In this document: one piece after another, positions 22,645 to 34,325 of the stretch
Position numbering within the stretch: position 1 is the stretch's first letter
How the letters are laid out: each line of letters starts with the position of its first letter
Source: an uncultured Porphyromonadaceae bacterium
GTDB lineage: Bacteria; Bacteroidota; Bacteroidia; Bacteroidales; Muribaculaceae
DNA length: 64,000 bases
Direction of reading: 5' to 3'
Assembly: GCA_947427285.1 (NCBI GenBank)
Contig: CANEHE010000008.1
Location: 18,028-82,027 of the forward strand
Program-made: the position numbers and the translations under genes
The notes under the pieces: generated by a model
Told to the model about the DNA's origin: nothing
The model's database searches: none
The model's input: the letters and a program-made list of their open reading frames with translations, nothing else

Positions 22645-22718
22645 CTGTTATGGTGGGTATGTTTGGAATCTGTCTGATTATCTCTATTACCTGAAACCTT
22701 TCACCTGCTGCCTGAAAT

Positions 22719-24500
<1,782 letters not shown>

Positions 24501-24680
24501 TCATATCCGGCGAAACAGCCGCCAACTATCCGGCGTTTATGAAATAGTTCCGTAAAGAACCCCGGCTCACTCCTCAATATAAAAAAAGTTTGTAATTTTG
24601 CGGTCGGTTTGCCCGTTCAGCCGCTTTCCGGCGGTTTGCACCGCATTGCCACCATTCCTCCCCCACGCAACAGAAAAACG

Positions 24681-27044
24681 ATGAAAAATCTCGTAATAGT
24701 AGAGTCGCCGGCAAAGGCGAAGACAATCGAAAAGTTCCTTGGCCCCGACTACAAGGTGATGTCAAGTTACGGCCATATACGCGACCTCCGCAAAAAGGAT
24801 TTCAGCGTCGACATAGATGCCGATTTCGAACCCGAATACGAAGTGCCCGCCGAAAAAAAGGAACTGGTGGCCCAACTGAAATCTGCCGCGAAGAAAGCCT
24901 CCATCGTCTGGCTCGCATCCGATGAGGACCGCGAAGGGGAAGCCATCGCCTGGCATCTTTTTGAGGTGCTCGACCTGAAACCAGAGAACACACGGCGCAT
25001 CGTATTTCACGAAATAACAAAACCCGCCATACTCAAAGCGATCGACAACCCGAGATCGATCGACATAAATCTGGTCAACGCACAGCAGGCGCGCCGCGTA
25101 CTCGACCGCATAGTGGGCTTTGAACTTTCACCGGTGCTCTGGAAGAAAATCAAACCGGCCCTGTCGGCCGGACGTGTGCAGAGCGTGGCGGTCCGGCTGA
25201 TCTGTGACCGGGAAAAGGAGATAGAGGCTTTCAGCCCGGAAGCATATTTCCGTGTCAATGCCGTTTTCGCCACCGGCACGGGAGCATCGGTCAAAGCGGA
25301 ACTCCCCACAAGATTCAGCAGCCACGGGCAGGCACGCGATTTCCTCACAAAATGCGCCGGAGCACAGTTTCACGTCGCAGACATAGGAGTGAAACCGCTC
25401 CGCAGATCCCCCCTTCCCCCTTACACAACCTCCACCCTCCAGCAGGACGCACACAGACGCCTCGGATTCTCCGTCAACCAGACGATGATGATCGCACAGA
25501 AACTGTATGAGGACGGAAAGATCACGTACATGCGTACTGATTCGCTCAACCTTTCCGAACTGGCTCTTGCCGATATCCGCCGCGAAGTGGAGGGGAAAAT
25601 GGGTCCGGAATATTACCGCCGCCGCAATTACCACACACATTCCAAAGGGGCCCAGGAGGCACACGAGGCAATCCGTCCGACATATATCTCCAATCGCACC
25701 ATCGACGGCACCGACCGTGAGAAACGCCTGTATGAACTTATCTGGCGGCGCACGATGGCTTCCCAGATGGCCGACGCCGAACTGGAAAAGACCACAGTGG
25801 AAATCACCGCCGGAAACGATACCGACGCAAAAGAGTCTTTCCGGGCAGAGGGAGAAGTTGTGAAATTCGACGGTTTTCTGCGGGTTTACCGCCCAGATGA
25901 CAACACATCAGCCTCCATGCTTCCACAGCTGTCTGCGGGACAACCTCTGGAAACAAAGGAAATCACAGCCACCGAACGGTTTACCCTCGCTCCGGCCCGA
26001 TACACCGAAGCCACTCTCGTCAAGAAAATGGAAGACCTCGGGATAGGCCGTCCCTCTACCTACGCACCAACCATATCCACCATCCAGAGCCGCGACTATG
26101 TGGCGAAAGGAGAAAGGGAGGGGCACCCGCGCCAATACCGCGTGATACGCCTGTCGGACGCTGGAATCGAAGACAACACTCTCACCGAGAACAGCGGCAG
26201 CGACAAGGGAAAACTTGTGCCTACCGATGTGGGAATGATCGTCAATGAGTTTCTGACACAGTATTTCCCCGATATACTTGATTTCAACTTCACCGCACGT
26301 ATCGAGGAGAAATTCGACGACATTGCCGGAGGGGAACTCGGATGGCAGAAGGAGATCTCTGACTTCTATACAGGTTTTCATCCCGAAATAGAACGCATCA
26401 ACTCGCTCCGGATGGAGCACCGTGTAGGCGAACGTCTGCTTGGCACGGACCCGGCAACCGGTTTGCCGGTTGCCGTGAAAATATGCCGTTTCGGGCCGGC
26501 GGTGCAGATCGGCGACGCGTCCGACGAGGAGAAACCCCGCTTCGCCAGCCTGCGCAAAGACCAGAGTATAGCCACCATCACGCTTGAAGATGCCCTCGCG
26601 CTTTTCAACCTGCCGAGAGTCGTGGGTGAATCCGAGGGCAAGGAAGTAGTGGCCGGAGTAGGTCGTTTCGGCCCGTACATCCGCTTCGACGGCCTTTTCG
26701 TCTCTATACCCAAAGAACTGGCTCCCGAGACAATCTCACTCGATGAGGCCATGAATCTTGTGGAGGAGAAAAAACAGAAAGACGCACAGAAACTCATCAA
26801 GGAATTCCCGGAGATGCCCGGACTGCAGATGCTCAACGGACGCTTTGGCCCTTATCTGGCCTACAAGCCGGAAGGAGCACGCAAAGCCGTCAACTATAAG
26901 CTGCCCAAAGACGTGGAGCCGGTCGAACTGACTCTGGAAGAGGCGAAAGATATTATGGAAAAACAGGATGCCGCTCCTAAAAAACCGATACGCCGCAAGA
27001 CTGCCGCGAAAACCGGCACTAAAACCGCTGCGAAAAAGAAATAA
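24681..27044 (+). CDS. topA: DNA topoisomerase I
   Basis: MKNLVIVESPAKAKTIEKFLG, DREGEAIAWHL, ITYMRTDS. Confidence 0.97.
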   Translation: MKNLVIVESPAKAKTIEKFLGPDYKVMSSYGHIRDLRKKDFSVDIDADFEPEYEVPAEKKELVAQLKSAAKKASIVWLASDEDREGEAIAWHLFEVLDLKPENTRRIVFHEITKPAILKAIDNPRSIDINLVNAQQARRVLDRIVGFELSPVLWKKIKPALSAGRVQSVAVRLICDREKEIEAFSPEAYFRVNAVFATGTGASVKAELPTRFSSHGQARDFLTKCAGAQFHVADIGVKPLRRSPLPPYTTSTLQQDAHRRLGFSVNQTMMIAQKLYEDGKITYMRTDSLNLSELALADIRREVEGKMGPEYYRRRNYHTHSKGAQEAHEAIRPTYISNRTIDGTDREKRLYELIWRRTMASQMADAELEKTTVEITAGNDTDAKESFRAEGEVVKFDGFLRVYRPDDNTSASMLPQLSAGQPLETKEITATERFTLAPARYTEATLVKKMEDLGIGRPSTYAPTISTIQSRDYVAKGEREGHPRQYRVIRLSDAGIEDNTLTENSGSDKGKLVPTDVGMIVNEFLTQYFPDILDFNFTARIEEKFDDIAGGELGWQKEISDFYTGFHPEIERINSLRMEHRVGERLLGTDPATGLPVAVKICRFGPAVQIGDASDEEKPRFASLRKDQSIATITLEDALALFNLPRVVGESEGKEVVAGVGRFGPYIRFDGLFVSIPKELAPETISLDEAMNLVEEKKQKDAQKLIKEFPEMPGLQMLNGRFGPYLAYKPEGARKAVNYKLPKDVEPVELTLEEAKDIMEKQDAAPKKPIRRKTAAKTGTKTAAKKK

Positions 27045-27073
27045 GAGGAACGACACTATATCCTCTGTCGTAG

Positions 27074-27106
27074 AAAACCGCGCCTTCAATGGGTGCGGTT
27101 TTTTTA
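27074..27106 (+). terminator. Intrinsic terminator of topA
   Basis: AAAACCGCGCC-ttcaat-GGGTGCGGTTTTTTT. Confidence 0.8.
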
Positions 27107-27231
27107 TCAGGACATGTTTGTCCAAAATGCTACAAAAATGCATTAATAGACACTAAATGCATAATAATGGTAACGATTACATATTAAAAAATACTATTTT
27201 CTGGCATTTTGCTTTCCTTTATGCCCATAAA

Positions 27232-27263
27232 TTTGCACATATTTCGGGATGTTTGTAATTTTG
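27232..27263 (+). promoter_or_regulatory. Promoter upstream of WYL gene
   Basis: TTTG-20 nt-TAATTTTG, ~160 nt upstream of ATG 27423. Confidence 0.7.
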
Positions 27264-27422
27264 CATTGTCAAAGATTGCACAGGGTCGATTTATCTGCTA
27301 AACAACGGTTGGCCTGTGCCATCTTCCGACACACGGGCTCGCTCCGCCTTCCGGACTCCGGAGGTGGATTAGGCTTGTATGAGACCATTTTTCACCACTT
27401 TTCCAAAGTTTTGTTCTGACAG

Positions 27423-28334
27423 ATGAAACGCGACTTATTTCGTAGATACGTATGGCTGGTCGATGTGGTCCGCCATGCCGGGACTATCTCCTATGAAGAG
27501 ATTTCGGAGCTGTGGAAAGAATCGCCACTCAACACAGACCGCTCCCCTTTGGCTCTACGCACATTTCACAACCACCGCGACGCCATCGCGCAGCTCTTCG
27601 GTATCCGGATCCTGTGCAACCGATCCACGCACGACTATTACATACCCAAGGAAGGCACTTATGGCAATGAGACAATGCTCCGCGCATGGATGCTCCAGTC
27701 TCTCGCCCTCTCAAGCCTTGACGATGTCAAGACAGAGTTCGACGACCGTGTGATTGTAGACGTGACTCCCGCCGAGCAAGCCGGACTACCCGCCATTTTT
27801 GAGGCAATGCGCAATTCGAAAACCATTGCAATCCGCTATCCTGCGGTAGGCAACGATTCCGTATTCCGCAACGAGACCACTGTGGAACCTTACGGAATGA
27901 GGTTCTGGAACCACAACTGGTATCTACTCGGCAAAAACAAATCAACCGATAAAATCGAAGTATTTCCGGTGGCCGAACTGATGCATGTGAGCATCCTCGA
28001 CATCGACTTCACAATGCCCGAAGGATTCTCGGCCAGAGACTATTTCCACAAATATTTCGGAGTGGAGGTCGACTCGGAACGTCACCCGCAGAGCATCCGC
28101 ATACGGATCAAGGGCGATCTACGCCACAAATTCCGTCTGCAGCCCCTCCATGCTTCGCAGCGCGAAGTGCTCACAGAGCCGGACAGCTCCATATTTGATT
28201 TCATTCTTGTTCCAGGCGATCTGTTCACCCGCTTTATCCTCAGCCTCGGCAACAAAGCGGAAATCATAGCCCCGGCCTCACTGCGTACCGAGATAGCCGG
28301 AGCCATCCGCAAGTCACTCGCACTATACGAATAA
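27423..28334 (+). CDS. WYL domain-containing transcriptional regulator
   Basis: central EPYGMRFWNHNWYLLGKNKSTDKIEVFPVAELMHVSILDIDF is WYL-like; N-terminal HTH-like. Confidence 0.88.
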   Translation: MKRDLFRRYVWLVDVVRHAGTISYEEISELWKESPLNTDRSPLALRTFHNHRDAIAQLFGIRILCNRSTHDYYIPKEGTYGNETMLRAWMLQSLALSSLDDVKTEFDDRVIVDVTPAEQAGLPAIFEAMRNSKTIAIRYPAVGNDSVFRNETTVEPYGMRFWNHNWYLLGKNKSTDKIEVFPVAELMHVSILDIDFTMPEGFSARDYFHKYFGVEVDSERHPQSIRIRIKGDLRHKFRLQPLHASQREVLTEPDSSIFDFILVPGDLFTRFILSLGNKAEIIAPASLRTEIAGAIRKSLALYE

Positions 28335-28367
28335 ACCGCATCCCAGATATCGGGACTGACATACGGC

Positions 28368-28402
28368 AAGCTCCGCGGCCTGAGAACAGGTTCGCGGAGC
28401 TT
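28368..28402. terminator. Bidirectional intrinsic terminator downstream of WYL
   Basis: AAGCTCCGCG...CGCGGAGCTT perfect 10-bp stem with inner CCTGAGAACAGG. Confidence 0.75.
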
Positions 28403-28491
28403 ACTGTACGAATACGAAATTAAGAGAATTCTGTCACGGGTAACCATAACACCTTGATAATCTTCTCTTTACAAATGCATAGAGCCTCTGG

Positions 28492-28526
28492 TTTGCAAAT
28501 CGAAAGTGAGACTTTTGATTTGCAAA
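28492..28526. repeat. 35-bp near-perfect palindrome
   Basis: TTTGCAAATC-g-AAAGT-gag-ACTTT-t-GATTTGCAAA. Confidence 0.85.
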
Positions 28527-28554
28527 GTTAGCTATTTCCTCCCACACTTCCAAA
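28523..28554 (-). promoter_or_regulatory. Orphan promoter firing leftward, no CDS of its own
   Basis: minus strand TTTG-20 nt-TAACTTTG. Confidence 0.65.
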
Positions 28555-28595
28555 CGATTACATCTGCACTTTTTACTTGTGACAGAAAGAGACTG

Positions 28596-29627
28596 TCAGT
28601 CGAAGAGGGTGGACTGGTGTCCGGGATGCGAACGGTGCAGATGACTGTAGGCCAGATCGGTGACTTCGCGTCCTCTTGGAGTGCGCTTGATGAAGCCCTC
28701 TTTGATCAGATAAGGCTCATATACCTCCTCGATAGTGCCTGCGTCTTCACCAAGTGCGGTGGCGATTGTGGAAAGACCCACGGGCCCTCCCTTGAATTTA
28801 TCGATGATGGTGAGCAGTATCCGGTTGTCGATCTCGTCGAGTCCGTATTGGTCTATGTTGAGGGCCTCCAGAGCCTCGTGCGCGATCCCGATCGATATGC
28901 TTCCGTCGCCGACCACCATCGCGAAGTCGCGCACGCGGCGAAGGAGTGCGTTGGCGATACGCGGTGTGCCACGTGAACGCAGAGCGATCTCAAGCGCGGC
29001 CTCGTCGGTGATGCCTACGTCAAGAAGATGCGCGGAACGGCGTATTATGCCGCAGAGCACGTCGTGGTTGTAATATTCCAGATGGCAGTTGATGCCGAAC
29101 CGGGCACGCAGAGGTGCCGTCAGAAGTCCGCTACGAGTGGTGGCACCGACAAGAGTGAACGGGGAAAGCGTCAGCTGGACGCTCTTGGCTCCCGGACCCT
29201 TGTCAAGGAGAATATCGATACGATAGTCCTCCATGGCCGAATAGAGGTATTCCTCCACTATAGGATGCAGACGGTGAATCTCGTCGATGAAAAGCACGTC
29301 ATGCGGCTCCAGGCTCATCAGGATCCCGGCCAGGTCTCCTGGCTTGTCGAGCACGGGCCCGGACGTCACCTTGAAGCCAACTCCCATCTCATTGGCCACG
29401 ATATTGGCAAGCGTGGTCTTTCCGAGTCCCGGAGGGCCATGAAGAAGAGTGTGGTCGAGCGGTTCGGAACGCAGCAGGGCAGCCTTCACAAAGATGTCGA
29501 GATTGGAGATTATCTTCTCCTGTCCCGAGAAATCCCGGAATGTCAACGGACGCAGCGCGCGTTCGAAATCCCTGTCGCTCTCGCGCCGCCGCTCCTGTCC
29601 CCGTATGTCCAGATCATTGGAATCCAC
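28596..29627 (-). CDS. ruvB: Holliday junction branch migration DNA helicase RuvB
   Basis: [30 protein letters not shown]. Confidence 0.97.
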   Translation of the reverse strand: MDSNDLDIRGQERRRESDRDFERALRPLTFRDFSGQEKIISNLDIFVKAALLRSEPLDHTLLHGPPGLGKTTLANIVANEMGVGFKVTSGPVLDKPGDLAGILMSLEPHDVLFIDEIHRLHPIVEEYLYSAMEDYRIDILLDKGPGAKSVQLTLSPFTLVGATTRSGLLTAPLRARFGINCHLEYYNHDVLCGIIRRSAHLLDVGITDEAALEIALRSRGTPRIANALLRRVRDFAMVVGDGSISIGIAHEALEALNIDQYGLDEIDNRILLTIIDKFKGGPVGLSTIATALGEDAGTIEEVYEPYLIKEGFIKRTPRGREVTDLAYSHLHRSHPGHQSTLFD

Positions 29628-29646
29628 TTCTACAGATTTTTATTCA

Positions 29647-29677
29647 CAAAGGTAATGAATTATTCCGGTTCGGCAAA
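29647..29677 (-). promoter_or_regulatory. Promoter of ruvB, overlapping the uvrC stop
   Basis: minus strand TTTG-19 nt-TACCTTTG. Confidence 0.65.
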
Positions 29678-31648
29678 ATGGGCGGAGAGGATGCGGGCCT
29701 TCGAAACTCCGACTACTGCGGCGATCTCCTCTTCGGATGCTGCTTTGAGGCGTTTCATGCTCTTGAAATGCTTCATTAGAGCCTTTGCAGTTACGGGGCC
29801 AATTCCTTTTATCCCATCCAACTCACTGATTACCTGTTCTTTGGAGCGACGCAGCCGGTGATGCGTGATGCCGAACCGGTGAGCTTCGTCGCGCAGATAC
29901 TGTATCACCCTGAGACTCTGGCTTTTCTTATCTATATACAACGGCAAGGAATCCCCCGGAAAATATATCTCCTCAAGTCTCTTGGCTATGCCTACCAACG
30001 CCACCTCACCTCTTATGCCCATCTCCTCAAATGCCTCGACCGCCGCACTGAGCTGACCTTTGCCGCCGTCTACCACCACCAATTGCGGCAACGGCTCCCC
30101 CTCGGCCATCATGCGCGAATAACGCCTGTGAAGCACCTCTTTCATTGAGGCGAAATCGTCCGGACCCTCCACGGTCTTTATTATGAAGTGACGGTAGTCG
30201 CGCTTGGACGGTTTGCCGTTGCGGAATACGACACAACTCGCCACAGGGTTGGTGCCCTGGATGTTTGAGTTGTCGAAGCATTCTATATGCCGCGGTTCCG
30301 TCTCAAGTCTGAAATCATTCTTCATGCGCTCCATAAGCCTGTTCACTCCACGATCCGGATCAAGTGCCTCCGCCTGCTTCTCCTTGTCGGTGATATACTG
30401 ACGGACGTTCTTCATCCCGATGTCGAGAATCTTTTTGCGATCGCCACGCTGCGGAATGATAAACTCTACACCGTCAAACTCCACATCAGGAAGAAACGGC
30501 ACTATCACCTTCTGGAAATCCCGGCTGAAACGTCGTCCGATTTCAGCTATCGCCATAGAAAGTATCTCCGCGGGTGTCTCCTCCAGACGTTTTCTGAACT
30601 CCAGATTCAGACTCTGCACGACCGCCCCTCGATGCAGATGCATGAAGCAGATATAGGCCGAATCCCCGCTTTCATCGTAGGCGAACATATCCAATTCCCC
30701 CGTCTCGGGCGCACCGATCACACTACGGGCATTGTATCGTTTTACAGCCTCATATTTCTCCTTCACGACCTGTGCTTCCTCAAATTTCCATTCATCGCTG
30801 AGACGTGACATCTCTTCCTGCAGATGACGCTCAAGCTGAACGGTGTCGCCGTTTAGTATCTGACGGACACGGTCCACATGCGAGGCATACTCATCCGGAG
30901 AAATCTTGCCGACACAGCAGCCTCCGCATTTCCTGATATGGTAATCAAGGCAAAGACGATACTTCCCTCTCGCGATCGAACGCTCCTCAAGGAAATGACG
31001 GCATGACCGCAGCGGGAATATATCGCGGATAAGCTGAAGCACCACCCGGGCCGACTGCACATTGCTGTAGGGACCATAATATTTACCGGCCTCACCACGG
31101 TCGCGGGTCATGAAGACTCGTGGGAAAAGTTCTTTTGTGACCACGATCCACGGATAGGACTTGTCATCTTTGAGAAGCACATTGTAACGCGGCTGATATT
31201 CCTTTATCATCGCGTTTTCCAGATGGAGCGCATCCTCCTCGCTGCCGACCACGATAAAACGGAAATCCACGATATTCCGCACAAGAAGATTTGTTCGGGT
31301 GGAATCATGACGCCGGTTGAAATATGAACTTACACGTCGCTTCAGCCGCTTTGCTTTGCCCACATATATCACCTTTCCGTAACGGTCGATATACATATAA
31401 ACCCCCGGAGACTCAGGCAACGCGAGTATCTTCTCGCGCAACTGAGGTCCGGGACGGTTGTGAAACAGATCATCGCGCGTACGGTCCGGAATAACCTCAA
31501 GGGTGAATCCTCCGGATTCATCGATGAGTCGCCCCGCATCTGCGATACGGTCTTCGATGGAAACGGAGTTATGTCCGGAGCTGTCTTCCGATTCGACCGG
31601 AGGCAATATATCTTCTTTATCTGACATACGGATTGATAGATTGTCCAT
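29660..31648 (-). CDS. uvrC: Excinuclease ABC subunit C (start uncertain; ORF extends to 31732)
   Basis: GIY-YIG domain LPESPGVYMYIDRYGKVIYVGKAKRLKRRVSSYF; HIECFDNSNIQGTNPVASCVVF. Confidence 0.95.
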   Translation of the reverse strand: MDNLSIRMSDKEDILPPVESEDSSGHNSVSIEDRIADAGRLIDESGGFTLEVIPDRTRDDLFHNRPGPQLREKILALPESPGVYMYIDRYGKVIYVGKAKRLKRRVSSYFNRRHDSTRTNLLVRNIVDFRFIVVGSEEDALHLENAMIKEYQPRYNVLLKDDKSYPWIVVTKELFPRVFMTRDRGEAGKYYGPYSNVQSARVVLQLIRDIFPLRSCRHFLEERSIARGKYRLCLDYHIRKCGGCCVGKISPDEYASHVDRVRQILNGDTVQLERHLQEEMSRLSDEWKFEEAQVVKEKYEAVKRYNARSVIGAPETGELDMFAYDESGDSAYICFMHLHRGAVVQSLNLEFRKRLEETPAEILSMAIAEIGRRFSRDFQKVIVPFLPDVEFDGVEFIIPQRGDRKKILDIGMKNVRQYITDKEKQAEALDPDRGVNRLMERMKNDFRLETEPRHIECFDNSNIQGTNPVASCVVFRNGKPSKRDYRHFIIKTVEGPDDFASMKEVLHRRYSRMMAEGEPLPQLVVVDGGKGQLSAAVEAFEEMGIRGEVALVGIAKRLEEIYFPGDSLPLYIDKKSQSLRVIQYLRDEAHRFGITHHRLRRSKEQVISELDGIKGIGPVTAKALMKHFKSMKRLKAASEEEIAAVVGVSKARILSAHFAEPE

Positions 31649-31651
31649 AAT

Positions 31652-31676
31652 GAAAACCGGGGAGCACCACTCCCCG
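31652..31676 (-). terminator. Terminator-like hairpin between apt and uvrC
   Basis: minus strand CGGGGAG-tggtg-CTCCCCGGTTTT. Confidence 0.55.
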
Positions 31677-31728
31677 ATTATATCTGCATCACGGCATCCC
31701 GGAGACCGGGAAACCGATGCAGTGAATA

Positions 31729-32253
31729 TCAATATTTGAGCAGAGATGTTATCTCCACATCCTTCGGAAGATTATCACGCCCGTTGAGATCGGTGAGCTC
31801 CACGATGAAATTGATGTAGATTTTCTTCGGGTTCATCGATTTCACCAGTTCATAACAAGCGTTCATCGTACCACCTGTAGCCAACAGATCGTCGTGCAAC
31901 ACCACCACGTCATTCTCGTTGATGGCATCGGAATGCAATTCAATAGTATCTACTCCGTACTCTTTGGCATACGCCTTCTTTATGGTCACGGCAGGCAACT
32001 TCCCCGGCTTACGAGCAGGCACAAATCCACATCCCAGCTTATAGGCCATTATGCTTCCTCCGATGAAACCGCGGGATTCTATACCCACGACCTTCGTCAC
32101 ACCTTTGTCAGCATACATTTCAGATACCATATCGCCCATTACATGCAACGCTTCCGGCTCCTTGATAAGCGTGGTGAGATCACGGAAGATGATTCCTTTC
32201 GACGGAAAATCATACACATCACGGATGATTGATTTCAATTCTTCGATTGTCAT
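31729..32253 (-). CDS. apt: Adenine phosphoribosyltransferase
   Basis: IRDVYDFPSKGIIFRDLTTLI, VVLHDDLLATGGTM. Confidence 0.95.
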   Translation of the reverse strand: MTIEELKSIIRDVYDFPSKGIIFRDLTTLIKEPEALHVMGDMVSEMYADKGVTKVVGIESRGFIGGSIMAYKLGCGFVPARKPGKLPAVTIKKAYAKEYGVDTIELHSDAINENDVVVLHDDLLATGGTMNACYELVKSMNPKKIYINFIVELTDLNGRDNLPKDVEITSLLKY

Positions 32254-32298
32254 ATCAATATATTTAATTTTATATTTTCTTTTCTGGATCGCCTGGAT

Positions 32299-32314
32299 TG
32301 TTCCACGTGGAACA
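32299..32314. promoter_or_regulatory. parS: parS-like ParB binding site
   Basis: perfect 16-bp palindrome TGTTCCACGTGGAACA in the apt-mnmG intergenic region. Confidence 0.75.
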
Positions 32315-32345
32315 ATTTTCGGGCAATTTATTGAGTCATGAATGA

Positions 32346-34325
32346 TTAGCGACCAAGCATAAGCAACAGGACGCTTATATCAGCGGGGGAGACACCCGGT
32401 ATTCTGGATGCCTGTCCAATGGTCTCAGGACGTATCCGTTCCAGTTTCTGACGGCCCTCAGTGGAGATCGCCTTGATGGAACTGAAATCATAGTCCGCAG
32501 GAATATGGACATTCTCTAGACGCATGGCCTTGTCGGCCGCTTCCCGCTCACGCCGGATATAACCCTCATATTTTATCAGTATCTCCGCCGCTTCTATAAT
32601 CTCGGACCGACGGTTCTCCTCCACTTCTCTCAAACGGGAAGCAAGCTCAGGTATTATATCCGCAAGACAAGCGAAATTTAACTGCGGACGACGAAGGAGT
32701 TCTGTGAGACGTACTCCTCCCGTGAGAGCAGATGTATTGAGCCTCCTGAAAGCATCATCCATATCCACGGAAGGACGCACAATAAATCCGTCGCACCACC
32801 TGATCAAAGAATCACGCTGATCTTTTTTCGACTGCATCAATGCGAGTCGTTCTTCGGAAGCAAGCCCTATCTCACGACCACGAGGTGTGAGTCTCATATC
32901 GGCATCATCCTGACGAAGCAGAATCCGGTATTCAGCACGTGAGGTGAACATCCTATACGGTTCGTCTACCCCTTTCATGACAAGGTCGTCAATAAGAACC
33001 CCTATATACGCCTCGTCACGTCCAAGTATAAACGGAGGTTGTCCGGCCACGCTCAGAGCAGCATTGACTCCAGCCACAAGCCCCTGACCTGCGGCTTCCT
33101 CATATCCAGTGGTTCCGCAGATCTGTCCGGCGAAATAAAGCCCGGAGACGAGCTTGGTCTCAAGCGTATGATATAGCTGAGTCGGATCGAAGAAGTCATA
33201 TTCTATGGCATAGCCGGGACGATAAATCTCCACATCACGCAAAGCGGGGATAAGCTGCAGAGCATCATACTGCACCTTCCATGGAAGTGAGCTTGAGAAA
33301 CCATTGATATAAAATTCCTGAGTATCGGCACCCTCCGGTTCAAGAAAAAGCTGATGACTCTCTTTGTCGGAAAAAGTGACTATCTTGGTTTCGATACTCG
33401 GGCAATAACGGGGACCTATGCTCTCTATATCACCGTTATACAGCGGCGAATCCTCAAGATTGGCATGGAGAAGAGCATGCACCTCCGGCGAAGTATGCAC
33501 AATGTAACATTCCCGGGGAGTAAGACATCTATTTACACCCGGAAGAAATGAGAACTTATGGAAGTCTCTCCTTACCACAGCATTGGGCCGGACCAGCCAC
33601 TCAGGAGTGCCTTCCGGAATATCTGCCGGTGTGCTGGATTCCACCATATCATCGCCACTCTGGATCTGGACAAGAGACTTGTCGATCGAACGTCCGTCGA
33701 TACGCACCGGGGTCCCGGTTTTCATTCGTCCGGATATGAAACCAAACGATTTAAGTTGCTCCGTAAGCGTATCAACTCCGGCCTCCGAGATACGACCTCC
33801 GGCAACCTTCACAGGACCGAAATGCATCAATCCATTGAGAAAAGTGCCCACAGTCAGCACCACTTTTGAAGCACTAAATTCAATACCAAGAGCTGTCCTG
33901 ATCCCACGCACACAATTTCCATCCCCTTCTCCGGAAAGATCCGCAAGGAGTGAGATCACCGTGTCCTGAACTATTGAAAGGCCTTCGGTGGCATCAAGTA
34001 TCCGTCGCCACGTATCGGTGAAACGTGTGCGGTCAGACTGTACGCGGGGCGACCATACAGCTGGTCCTTTCGATCGGTTGAGCATACGGAACTGGACTGC
34101 CGTGAGATCAGCCACAATTCCCATCTGGCCGCCAAGAGCATCTATCTCTCTGACAATCTGTCCTTTTGCAATACCACCGACTGCTGGGTTACACGACATC
34201 TGGGCCACACGGTTCATATCCGATGTGATCAGAAGCGTCCGTGCCCCCAACCTCGCCGAAGCCACAGCCGCTTCACATCCGGCATGGCCGGCCCCGACCA
34301 CTATGACATCATAATCATATCTCAT
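32346..34325 (-). CDS. mnmG: tRNA uridine-5-carboxymethylaminomethyl(34) synthesis enzyme MnmG
   Basis: YDVIVVGAGHAGCEAAVASARLG, CNPAVGGIAKGQIVREIDALGG. Confidence 0.97.
   Translation of the reverse strand: MRYDYDVIVVGAGHAGCEAAVASARLGARTLLITSDMNRVAQMSCNPAVGGIAKGQIVREIDALGGQMGIVADLTAVQFRMLNRSKGPAVWSPRVQSDRTRFTDTWRRILDATEGLSIVQDTVISLLADLSGEGDGNCVRGIRTALGIEFSASKVVLTVGTFLNGLMHFGPVKVAGGRISEAGVDTLTEQLKSFGFISGRMKTGTPVRIDGRSIDKSLVQIQSGDDMVESSTPADIPEGTPEWLVRPNAVVRRDFHKFSFLPGVNRCLTPRECYIVHTSPEVHALLHANLEDSPLYNGDIESIGPRYCPSIETKIVTFSDKESHQLFLEPEGADTQEFYINGFSSSLPWKVQYDALQLIPALRDVEIYRPGYAIEYDFFDPTQLYHTLETKLVSGLYFAGQICGTTGYEEAAGQGLVAGVNAALSVAGQPPFILGRDEAYIGVLIDDLVMKGVDEPYRMFTSRAEYRILLRQDDADMRLTPRGREIGLASEERLALMQSKKDQRDSLIRWCDGFIVRPSVDMDDAFRRLNTSALTGGVRLTELLRRPQLNFACLADIIPELASRLREVEENRRSEIIEAAEILIKYEGYIRREREAADKAMRLENVHIPADYDFSSIKAISTEGRQKLERIRPETIGQASRIPGVSPADISVLLLMLGR

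Noticed and set aside
28082-28447. 121-aa minus-strand ORF behind the orphan promoter
   Set aside because: Runs through the terminator hairpin and antisense into the WYL gene; Arg/Ser-rich shadow composition; sRNA interpretation preferred.
28960-28980. Second parS-like site (GTGCCACGTGAACGC)
   Set aside because: Only the CCACGTG core matches; outer positions diverge and it lies in ruvB coding sequence.
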